From positions 10,041,968 through 10,105,967 of the forward strand of contig CP141141.1 in assembly GCA_035235625.1 (NCBI GenBank): a stretch of DNA of 64,000 nucleotides, read 5' to 3'. The notes under the pieces were generated by a model. It saw only the letters and a program-made list of their open reading frames with translations. It was not told the origin of the DNA and did not search any database. Shown one piece after another: positions 1-9,584 of the stretch. The position numbers were made by a program, and so were the translations under genes. The number at the start of each line of letters is the position of its first letter. The first letter of the stretch is position 1. Origin of the DNA: Saururus chinensis. Taxonomy: Eukaryota > Streptophyta > Magnoliopsida > Piperales > Saururaceae.

Positions 1-1357
1 ACGATCACTGCCCAAGAGTGACACTGGCACTATAAGACCATAATGGTGAGCAATTCTATGACATTATAAGACCCATTATGGTAGGCAACTGTATAGCCCC
101 TAAAGTGTGGGCGTTTGTGTTTATGTTTGCTCGCTCAGGTAAGTAGTATCATGAGCTTTTACCTGTTTAATCATGTGCCCCACAAGCATTGGTGTGCCTT
201 GCCTTCGAAAAAGTTCATGGTGTCTAGTCACTCCCCATAGGTTAAGGTAATGCCCCAGTGACATTCTTTTCCATTTTGACGCTGGAGCTTATTAGTTGTA
301 ATGAGCTTCAATAGTCGATAGTATGAGTACAATTGTAAGAGTATGAGTGTGAGTAAGACTATAAGAGTATGAATATGAGTACGATTGTAAGAGTATGAGT
401 GTGAGTAAGGCTGTAAGAGTATGATTTTGAGCAAGACTGTAAGCATATGTTTCTGAGTAAGGTCGTATGAGTAAGATTGTACAAGTAAGGGCATACAAGT
501 ATGTGTAAGTTGTATGAGTAAGAGTATAATTGTACGAGTAAGGTTATATAATTATGTGTAAGCTGTATGAGTAAGTGTATGATTGTACGAGTAAGGGCGT
601 ACAGGTATGTGTAAGTTGTTTGAGTAAGCGTATGATTGTACGAGTAAGTTGTAAGACCCTGATTAAGGGTGTTTGTGTAAGTTTGGTTTGATGGTGTATT
701 ATATGTGATTGTATGCATATGAGCATGATTATGATATGCCTTCTTGCTTCATATTTGAGTTGCATGAACACATCTATGTATGGACTTACTGAGTTCACTG
801 TTTAGAACTCCCCTACTGGGTATTCTCTTACTGAATATGAAAATACTCATTAGCCCAATTGTTCGGGAGGCTTTTGCAGGTTTATATCAGAGAGCTCCTA
901 GAGATGGATACTCAATTCCACAGTGGATTGATTTCCTTTGATTCAAGTATATACTTGACTCTTTGCAAGTGTTATTTTGTGCCACAATCTCTTATATTGG
1001 GTAAGATGTGAATTAAGATGTTTATATATTCTCGACTTTTAGTTTGGATCAGATTGTGGACTGTTATGGGACTTGCACTTAGAGATGCCTGGGAGGGATT
1101 TGTATTTAAGTCTACGATCATAGCAATTTATCTATACGTTTGCTTCCAAGTAGCGCCTGATGATGTTTGGTTTGGTCGTGCGATGTTCGATCGAATGAGA
1201 AAATTTTCTATGGGAAAAACTGATGTGTGATGTTTTAAATTATAAAACTGCTTTCACAGGTTTTGTATTTATTATTTTTTCTGATTTATAGCTGCTATAT
1301 TGCAAAAAAATTTTCGTGAATTTTAAGGAAAATGTATGAAAAATCTCGGGCGTTACA
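1..1357. mobile_element. Family B long LTR-like element, one end (rest lies outside the window)
   Basis: The last bases, 1341-1357, read as the reverse complement of the TGTAATGCCCGAGATTT start of the complete family B copy at 42309. Positions 1-720 mirror the blocks found there: the 'ataatgggtcttatagtgcc' motif, the stretch of 'gtatgagtaag' repeats and the 'catgaacac' block, all inverted. The element is therefore a third family B copy, in the opposite orientation, ending at 1357 in GTTACA. No open reading frame resembles a retroelement protein. The other end and its target duplication are not visible. The short ORFs over the GTATGAGTAAG repeats are artefacts of low complexity. Confidence 0.75.
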
Positions 1358-1402
1358 CCTAGTCATCGAATGTGCCGGTAAGGATTCCTCTAGCTTTGGA
1401 CC

Positions 1403-1800
1403 TCATGGTAATCCAAATAACGTGGCAGATAACTCATTGTCATGAGGAAAATCATATCTAATAAATGGAAAGGTGAGCTCTCTCCTCTCACAACTGATAA
1501 TAGTGGCAATAACATCAGGTGTTACTCTCACATGTACGCCTTCAGCAACTCTAATAAGAGCATCATCTCCTCCAAGTGGAGTAATGCATACCACTGTTTA
1601 ACAATCCTAGGGTAGACCAACTAGATAGAAGTGGAAATAGGGAAAGGTCTAGCTTCTATCCAACCCATAGAAGTCTATAAGGATATGGGTACCACACTCC
1701 TCTCACATCAAATAGGTTGTACTCGATCTGAACCACTCCTCAATGATCCAGGATCCCCAGAACTAGACTCAACAGTCTTCTGCTTCTTTGCTCTCCCCAT
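1403..1800 (-). pseudogene. Decayed retroelement ORF with a possible plant-transposon (ORF1/gag-like) domain
   Basis: Reading from 1800 downwards, an ATG opens a basic N-terminus (MGRAKKQKT) followed by a Ser/Gly-rich stretch. After frameshifts comes a segment with GGDDALIRVAEGVHVRVTPD. A hydrophilic start followed by '(R/E)GV.V.(I/V)TP' resembles, from memory, the 'putative plant transposon protein' or ORF1 domain of some plant LTR elements. The family B element ends at 1357, so it appears to have inserted into this older ORF. Function is not claimed, and another retroelement protein is possible. Confidence 0.3.
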
Positions 1801-3765
1801 CTAGATTAATTGACATATAAAATGACCTATAGCTAAGCAATAACTGAAAAAATAGCCTAATAGTTCAAACTACATTGAAATCTGAGCCAAAAATTCAATT
1901 TTTGAATTTGAAAATAAACCCTAAAATTTTGACGTTGTAATGGCTTCAAAATTGAATCCAAAGTAGATCATCATGAGTAGATCAACTTCGTCAACTAGAA
2001 CAATAGTCAATTTTGATCCTAAATCCCTAGTTTTGAAAAACCCCTAATTTGATGAAAAAACATGAAACCGGATAAAATGTTTCATCAAATGTTGTGTTTT
2101 AACAAATCAAAACGCGTGAAAACTTGAACAGAGCTAGATTATACAAGTTCGAACTATTCTATCTATTCAAATCTCATGGAAAACCATTAGAAATTACCTA
2201 AAATATTAAAATTTGGTTTGAAACATATTTTTGGCCAAAATAAAATTGTTGTTTTTTATGCAAAAAATCATGCATTTGTCATTAAAAAATCCCACAATTT
2301 TATTCTTCTCTCTCATAAATGTTAGAGGAAGTTTGGAGAGGAATGGAAGTAAAATGGAGAGAATCCAAATATAAAATTGAGCTTTGGTGCGAAGTTTTCA
2401 TTTGAGAAAACACAATTTTTTGTTTAATTTTTCAAAAATATCAAAAATTGCAAAAAAAATTCAATAAATTCCTAAAATTGTTTAAGGCATTTCCTATCAA
2501 AATAAAAAATTTCTGACATCAAGAACTCAAAATAAAATTCAAGCATTCAAAATCAACATAGTTTTTAATAAATTTTCTTTTAATCTAAGTCCATCCACTA
2601 ACTGTGTTCATTAATATATGACCTTTGATTAGTTAACCCTATTAGTTTGTGATTATCAATTTTATTCTCTTCTCTGTGACATATTAATCCTCTTTTATTA
2701 GTTTTTAAAGAAAACTACCAATTTAGTCATCTCTTGTTTCCTTTAATATTGAATCTTGCAATATCACTCTTAACCAAATTTAAACAAATTTGTTGAGGCC
2801 CTAGTAAAGACTAAGTTTACATTTTTCAACTCTCTTAAACTAGAATCTATGCACATAATTTTCCTAAAAATATAAAAAATATTTAAAAGCTCATAATCAA
2901 CAAGCTCTTGCCTTTTCTAAGTTGTGATATTTTTCTTTAAATCATTTTTTAGGGTTTGGCTTTTTCTAAATTCTCTTTGCGTGCATCATAATTTTTTTAT
3001 TTTTTTCATTCATTTGTTTTATCAGTTTTTTTTAATGTCAAGTTGATTGGTGCTTCACATTAGCTTTTTCATCATCTTAATGCAGACAATTTCATTCTAA
3101 AAAAAATTAAAGTACATAAGACTTGTAAATATTGAAGTACATTATATGAAAATTTTCTTTTATTTGAATTCTAAATAGAAATCTAGTTAAAGATCCTCTA
3201 ATTTGATCACCTAGATTCCACTAAAATCTAAACATCTAAGTCAACTTATGTTTAAAAATTATCTCTTGATATTCATTTTTAAAAGAGATTTATATCTCAA
3301 CATGATGTATGCAAGTTTTAAAAATAAAAAATTTCAACATCAAGAAAAAAAATTCAATTGATTTTCACTCTCCTTGGTGTAACATTATCTTAGTTAATGT
3401 ATATTGAACCACTAATCATGTTACTTTTTAGCTTAAAAGAAAGTTAATTTAAAAATATCTCAAGAGCTGAACTTCATCAAAAGCAAAAATAAAGTTAATT
3501 ACAAAAGCTATACTATTTTTTTTTGTTTTTAATCATATTCTATTTTTTATTTTTATTCAAAACCTATAAATAAAAACAAAGCAAAATGTAATAAAAACTA
3601 AAACATGTGTATCAAAAAGATTAAAAGAATTAAATCATGGACAAAGATAAATTCTCTACTTAGATATATAAGATTCCTTAGCCTTGCCTAGCCAATAAAT
3701 TCTAAAGCAGCATTTTCATTCTCAAAATTGTCAATATTTGGGATACAAATCTTTTGCACAATTGG
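1801..3765. other. AT-rich intergenic sequence, nothing recognised
   Basis: No ORF above background, no RNA gene and no clear terminal repeats were seen. Low-complexity A/T runs dominate. Confidence 0.6.
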
Positions 3766-3769
3766 GGCA

Positions 3770-4190
3770 AAGATTACTATGAAATTTTGTTAATTCAAAT
3801 TAGAGGAAAAAATATGCAACAAAAAATGTTCTACATTTGCCATGTCTAGATCAATGAGGCTTATAATGAGAATCATATCTATTTGGAAAAAAGTAAATAT
3901 AAGCATAGGATCACATGAGCCAATTGGAGCACAAGCATCCCAAGACGTTGAATCTCTATATGATAGTCCAAGTGGGGGGGGGGGGGGGGGGTGCAGATGG
4001 TTTAAATTTGTCTGCCCTAAGTTATGTATGCCATCAAATCAAAATCCAATGGCCCATGATGCCTAGCTCACACTAACACATGTGAGTCCAAGCTCATGCA
4101 AATGGCCCTCTCTATCTATTTTTCATTTATAATGCATATTCCTAAAAAAATCAAATAACGTTTGTAAGAAAAAAAAAACTCATGTTAGAA
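3770..4190 (+). repeat. Dispersed repeat, second copy at 33000-33340
   Basis: Shared blocks occur in the same order in both places: 'acaaaaaatgttctacat', 'catgtctaga', 'gagcacaa', 'ttgaatctc', 'tttgccctaagtta' (here 'tctgccctaag'), 'cccatgatgcct', 'gagcc/gagtcc aagc' and 'tttataatgcatatt'. The other copy lies about 630 bp upstream of the P450 start codon. It may be a MITE or an old duplication of that flank. The ORF at 3842-4066 falls inside the repeat and across a poly-G tract and is not considered a gene. Confidence 0.65.
3974..3991. repeat. Homopolymer of 18 G
   Basis: An uninterrupted run of 18 G lies inside the dispersed repeat. The copy at 33000 has a short G/C-mixed stretch at the same place, so the tract expanded in this copy. 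Its length in the assembly may be unreliable. Confidence 0.9.
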
Positions 4191-4441
4191 ATACAAAAAC
4201 CAACCCTACCCTACCTGAGTTATTAATTAGGCTACAAAACCTTATCTAAGTCGAGTACTGTAGATATTGATAATTTATCTTCAAACAATATTAATTATTG
4301 GGAAACAACAAGAATTTAATCTTCCTATGGTTCTCTTTGTATTTAATCTAATTAAATCATACTGATTACTGGTCCTAACTATAATAAAACAAGGATAGTG
4401 ATATACATCCAATGTACAACAAACCTTTTCAATTGTGTTTT

Positions 4442-4880
4442 GCACTACAAAAAAATTGGGCTACAGCGACATCCACGAACTGTCACTATTGCTTTCCGGA
4501 GTCGTCGCTAAAGCTTATTGCGATGACTTGTGTTGCTATAACTATCAGCGATGGTCTTAATGGACTTTAGTGATTGATATATCCATTGTTGAAGAATTGA
4601 CCTTATTGTCGTCTAAGCACTTTCAACGACATCTAGGAGACTTTTAGTGACGGCTATGGCTGTCACAGCCGTTGCTAAAGTTACTTTTGGTGACAGCTCC
4701 TAGAGCCATCGCTAATGCTCATTTTATAGCGACAACCACAGATGTTGCTGATGCTATTTTTTTTAAAAAAAATTAGTTAAAATTTCAATGTGGCCATGGC
4801 TGATGCTCACTTCTTATATTTTTAGTGACGGCCGCTGATGCTCATTTTTTTAAAAAAAAACAGAACCATCACATGTCGCC
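4442..4880 (+). mobile_element. CACTA-type transposon terminus with subterminal repeats
   Basis: The sequence opens with CACTACAAAAAAATTGGG, the typical CACTA (En/Spm) end, preceded by TTG. It is followed by many degenerate subterminal copies of 'tagcgacggc', 'agtgacggc' and 'gccgtcgct' in both directions up to about 4880. There the stop codon of the boron-transporter pseudogene begins almost at once (4885). No matching terminus was located with certainty. Similar degenerate motifs at 26850-26960 ('agccacggctaaagttagcc', 'agtgatggcta') could be the other side. No transposase was seen. Confidence 0.65.
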
Positions 4881-5350
4881 AAAATCACAGCAATTCGTCT
4901 AATACTTGTAGATAAGCAAGTGGAGTTGTTGCTGAGCTAGTCACTTTTGGGACTGAATGTATGCTTAATCTCTCCCTGGCTTCGAGTCAACATCTCGTCA
5001 AGTACTTCTCTGTCATCAGCGAAAGAAGTTCTGAAACCTGTAGTTGCTTCCTGAAACGAAGATGTTGAAATAGTTATGTCTAATATTTCGTTAATTGATA
5101 ATTATTTCATACAGTGAGCAATGCAACTAGTGTAAGTTTCTGCAAGAAAGTAAAGTGAATGGCTGGCTGAACTTACAGCCGCATGGCTAAAAGGCAATGC
5201 CGGTGACTCTTCGTATTCAGATGCATCGAGGTCTTGAAGGTGGGCTCCTTTAAGGAATTTGGGCAGAATCTATTGGTGCACAGAGACCGGAAGCATTGTC
5301 ATTAATGGGAAGAGAACTCCCGCAATGGGTATCCATAGGGGCTCATTGAG

Positions 5351-7296
5351 CAAAGGTGTCTTGACTCTATTCGACTCGACTTGAATATAACTAGATTTAA
5401 AGTGGCTCAGCTTGAACTTGACTCAAATTCAAATATTTTTGAGTTTAGTTCGAGCATACCTTGGCTTGACTCAATCGGCTTGAATAGAATTCGAACTCGG
5501 CTCGTACTTGACTTAAATAAAATTTGTAAATATATTTTATAATATATATAAATACATATTGATATTTATGTATATATATACATAAGTATCAATCCCAATT
5601 TATATTTATAACATATACATATATATTATGAATTTATATATTATTAATAAATGTATAATGTTTATGTATTGAGTATTGACTTATATCACACATAATATAT
5701 ATTTTTTAGAAGTAAACATTTAAAGGCACGTTGTACACATATGATATGTATTAAAATTTAGATATATCATAGAAATAAGGTTTAATAAAGTATATACATA
5801 TATAGAACAACTGAGTAAAATGGGATATATTGTACTACATATCAAACAATATGCCAATCATTAGACAATATGTTATGATAATATTATTTACTATCTTTGC
5901 ATATCAAACAAATTATGATATATCTTTTCAAATTTTTTATTAAGACTACTATTGGAATCCTTAGAAATTCGAATTTTATAGTAATTTTCTAAATATTTTT
6001 AGCATTGATTCATGCGATCTCTTTTTTCTCTCTATAAAATTAGGGTAATTTATATTTATTTGGGATGGGTCCAAGATGATAAGATATCAAGTTTATGTTT
6101 CCATATACTAAAACTCAACTCGAACCTGGCTCCTTAGTACTCCTACACATCACACATAATATAAATTATTTAGAAATAAATATTTTAAATAGACATAATA
6201 TATATATATATATATATTATATGAGATATTTACTAAAATTTATATTTATGTATAATAGAAATAAATGATATACATATTCATATATGATATCTCATATACA
6301 TATATGTAGTTAACCACAAAGGCACTAAAATTTTTTTGGTGGTTATAAGATGATACTTGAAATAAGAAGTAAATGCAAAGATTTAGAAAATAGGTTATCA
6401 AATAATAAATATATTTTATACAACTCAAAACAATAACAAGTTTATACAAAACTACTACAAATATATATAATACAAATATATAAACACTTTAATGGTACGG
6501 AGGGAGCACATATGTGCTAATAATAGTAACATGTTTATAGAAGACTACTATAAAAGACTACTAAAAGATGCATATGTGGTTTTAAACATAACAACAAATA
6601 AAAATATTAGAAAAGAAAGCAAATTAATAAGTACATAATATTATTTATATTTTAGTTGTCTATTTACAAATTTATGTGCTTTTAGTAAATGATGACAATT
6701 TTATACTATATTGTATCTATAAATACTCCATTTATCCTACATTAACAGCTCCATTTAGTTTTTAAAAATAAATTAAAATTAATTCATTTAAAAAAACCGA
6801 ATGAAGCTATTAATTTAAAATGGAGGGTTTGATAATATTATTCTTCACCAAGCAATTAATATATATTGATATAATGAGGTAGAAATATTAATTAAGTTTT
6901 TGTACTCATTTTCATGCATTAAAATATATGATCAATATAAAGAAGTATAAATATTATTTAATGACAAAGTGATAAAATTATATTTAATAAAAAATATATT
7001 TAAATAATAAAAACATCATATTTATTTGATAGAATGTTTAACACAAAAGGTGTTGCAGGTGATGTGGTCAAGGAGATTGTACTTTTTGGCAACATCATAA
7101 ATGAGCTAAATTCGAGCTAAGTTATATGGTCACTATATATTGATTCGAGCTCGAGTTTCTGATTTTATTTGTAAGCCGAGTTCGAGCTAGATGATTGACA
7201 GCTTGATCGAGTTTGAGCCGAACTTGAAGCAATACCAAAAACTATAAGTTTAAGCTGAGTTAACCCAAAACTCGACTCAGCTTATTAGCACGCCTA
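5351..7296. mobile_element. hAT-like non-autonomous element inserted in the BOR pseudogene
   Basis: Both ends carry inverted, degenerate 'gactcgactcgagctc' motifs. The left begins near 5351 (AAAGGTGTCTTGACTC, then 'ttcgactcgacttga'). The right, read in reverse from about 7297, begins CTAGGCGTGCTAATAAGC, then 'tgagtcgagttttggg'. Such TAGGGGTG...GAGCCGAGC ends are typical of plant hAT elements (recalled). The insertion separates contiguous BOR coding (…LLMCF | WIPIAG…). The 8 bp flanks do not match cleanly, so the exact edges are uncertain. The interior is very AT-rich, has no transposase, and contains a MITE remnant near 6710-6832. Confidence 0.5.
6710..6832. mobile_element. Stowaway-like MITE remnant
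   Basis: The two sides 'tccatttatcctacattaac' and 'gctattaatttaaaatgga' are an imperfect inverted pair and match the MITE family repeated around the P450 gene (28650, 33505, 35760, 37180). It lies inside the hAT-like insertion. Confidence 0.4.
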
Positions 7297-8029
7297 GGTA
7301 CTAGGGTTTTTGCAAAACACATCAGCAAGTAAGTTGTTTGGAAAACAGTAAAACCTGCAATCGTCTTAAAAGTGCACCGTTTCCACAAATGTTGCATGAT
7401 ACTCCTCGAGAAGCCTGCAACATCATATAACAATTACAAACACCAAGTGTTACAAGATAAAAAAGCAAGAACAATCTCGCTTGGCAAAACTAACTTACTT
7501 GAATCTTCAGCTTGGGGCAGTGAAGAGCAATAATATCCTCTCCAGAATTACTAGGTAAGCTTTCAATTGCCATGAAGACTAAGTAACCCCAAAGAAATGA
7601 AGTTGAAATTTTTCGAAGAAATGGCATTGCAGCAACACAACCCCCAACCATAATAGATTGGAGCAAGTTGCTTAGCCGCTGCTCTTTCACCTCAACAGGC
7701 AATAAATCATCGATTTCCTTCTCAACGTCAAACAGAGACTCATTGACTGGTGCATCAATATTCTCATGCTTGAAGCTAACTGAAATGTTGATTCTTTCAG
7801 TTCTTTCAGTCCCTGCACGAAGCACAAGTTTAAACTTCAACTTTAAGTTAAAATGGTAGGTACTCTTGCAAATATGGATGAAAACAGAATGAAATATTCC
7901 ATACTTGTGCTGATGACTCCTGATAGATCAAAGGGGTCTGCATCTGTTGGTAGGCTTCTTGCATATTTCCACATAACTGCCCCAAAAGTTTGCATTCTTA
8001 CTCATACTTTTTCGTGCTGTTGCCCCAGG

Positions 8030-8505
8030 TATTAACTGAAGTTACTATATTAAGTAGAATAAGTAGGAGTACACACACATGCTTCAGAAATATAACTATC
8101 TATCTATTAAACAAAAACAATGCAAAGTTTTAAAATTTTCTATTGGAAAATGAAATAAAAAAGATATCCATGTGCATTAAGTAAGAAGCTTACAGTAACT
8201 AAACCATAATCCATAAAAGATAAAAAGAGAATAGCTCTCAGTATGGACAAATTTCTTCATTGCAAATCTCAGTATCAAATGCTACCTTAATACCTTTACT
8301 ACCAGCTTCAACTTTCAGGTAAAGTGGTCAACCACCAGAGTCATTTTTAGGGAAGATATGAAGTAATTTGTATTCAAACAATGGCTCTGTCGGCTCAAAT
8401 CCAAGTTGGCCAACATACCATATGCACCATTTTGAAACTGATATCGTACTAGCTAATTGCTTGAATACTAAAATATAAGTTGAACAGTAATCCCTATGTC
8501 CTAAC
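8030..8505. other. Junction between NDC1 and BOR fragments, no coding sequence recognised
   Basis: The segment holds intron-like AT-rich sequence. The expected downstream exons of NDC1 and the upstream exons of BOR are both missing here, so this is where the two partial genes were joined or eroded. The ORF at 8328-8594 is coding only in its 8506-8570 part. Confidence 0.5.
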
Positions 8506-8870
8506 CTGAATGGTAACAGAGACTGGTCATTAATTGCTGCCCAAATATTCCAACCCGCAAAGTCTGCAACCTGAAAATATTGAAAATAATGCATAGGAAG
8601 TCATAATCTTATCAAGAAATCGTATTTATTCATACGACACTGTACATCAGATAAAAAAAATGACACTACACCTGTGCATTTGCTGGAAGAAGCCTACCAA
8701 ATGCATCTCTTAAGGCAGAAGAGTCACCTATAGCAAATATTCTCGGATGGCCTTTCACTTGGAGAGTTTCAATAGTTTCAGCCTGTCCTCTTGAATTAAA
8801 AGGAAACATGAAAGAATCTGGCTCCAGTATGACAGGAAAGTGAATATAAACTGTAGATTTATGGCACATC
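8506..8870 (-). pseudogene. NDC1-like: NDC1-like type II NAD(P)H dehydrogenase, two exon fragments
   Basis: Exon 1 (about 8870-8672) encodes SRGQAETIETLQVKGHPRIF followed by AIGDSSALRDAFGRLLPANAQ. The GD-S motif belongs to the FAD-binding fold of FAD/NAD-linked oxidoreductases. It ends at a CAG|GTGTAG donor. Exon 2 (8570-8506) follows a TTTCAG acceptor and encodes VADFAGWNIWAAINDQSLLP with a donor CAG|GTTAGG. The order and wording match plant NDC1, a type II NAD(P)H dehydrogenase of plastids and mitochondria that reduces quinones (family knowledge). About four residues present in the family between AQ and ADF are missing. The rest of the gene is absent on both sides. It is in the same orientation as the BOR fragment just downstream, suggesting joint capture. 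Confidence 0.8.
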
Positions 8871-9307
8871 TCACAAAAATAGATACCATCAACAATAGTG
8901 TTGCTATTAGTTTTCAACAATGCACTTACCCAAGTATGGGAGTCATTTCATATAACTAAAGGGCCTTAACATATATTCAGAAAGTAGATGCACTTGCATT
9001 AACAATGAAGTTTAGACAAAAAAGTAAATCTTCAATCTTTCAATGAACTTGCGTACGGTTTGATATGGAGGGGTAAAGCAGATGCACTTGCATTAACAGA
9101 ATTGACCAAATATATATGGAAGTTTGATACAAGGTAATCATGAACTATTTCCAAGGAACGCTACACATACTTGGAAGAAAAATTATATCACAGACCCTTG
9201 TACGAGCAATTTGTTTTGTAAAAAAACAAAATTTACTATCAAATGCGAAGGAGTGCAAAAGGGATCAAATTGGCCAATTTCTCATTACGTAGCGAACCTA
9301 GACCTCA
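8871..9307. other. Non-coding flank between the NDC1 fragment and the copia LTR
   Basis: AT-rich, with a short internal repeat 'agatgcacttgcattaaca' at about 8988 and 9079. No gene is recognised; the ORF at 9124-9330 runs into the LTR. Confidence 0.5.
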
Positions 9308-9584
9308 TGGAACATAATATAAGGTTTTAGGCATACCTATAGCTATTAGAACCTTCAATGAAGCTTAATCCTCTTGGTGAAGCTTTACATATGCTAATCT
9401 TCTTTAGAATCACACAATGTATTTTTGGTTTAAAACTTGACTAAGAGTAATCTCGCTTTAGGCACCGTATTAGGATAACTAACGATGTATTTAGAACTAA
9501 ACTAGGATATCATTGTTAAGAACCTTAGAATCTTGACCGTCCATTTAGAGGTCAGCCAACGGTTCAGATTTGCCACTTAAAACC

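Larger units (their letters stand above)
4885..8028 (-). pseudogene. BOR-like: Boron transporter (BOR/SLC4-like) 3' exons, degenerate and split by a transposon
   Basis: Five exon pieces read on the minus strand: about 8028-7905 (GQLCGNMQEAYQQMQTP, ending SSAQ), 7812-7499 (GLKELKEST, then [20 protein letters not shown] and [16 protein letters not shown]), 7414-~7308 (LLEEYHATFVETV, then FQTTYLLMCF), ~5345-5177 (EPLWIPIAGVLFPL, KGAHLQDLDASEYEE) and 5050-4885 (DEMLTRSQGEIKHTFSPK, natural stop at 4885-4887). Plant BOR proteins are plasma-membrane borate exporters; these pieces match roughly the C-terminal third of the family. Donors (GTATGG, GTAAGT, GTAAGT) and CAG acceptors are still recognisable. 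The reading frame is lost: a +2 shift near 7960, shifts near 7765 and 7535, a CGA-to-TGA change near 7513, a shift near 7365, TAG/TAA-type stops and an extra A near 4930. A 1.9 kb hAT-like insertion splits the fourth piece. The N-terminal two thirds are absent; NDC1 exons lie there instead. This is very likely a captured or relic fragment, not a working gene. Confidence 0.85.

Noticed and set aside
7668-8035. Plus-strand ORFs of 63 and 60 residues
   Set aside because: They are the antisense of BOR exons read on the minus strand.
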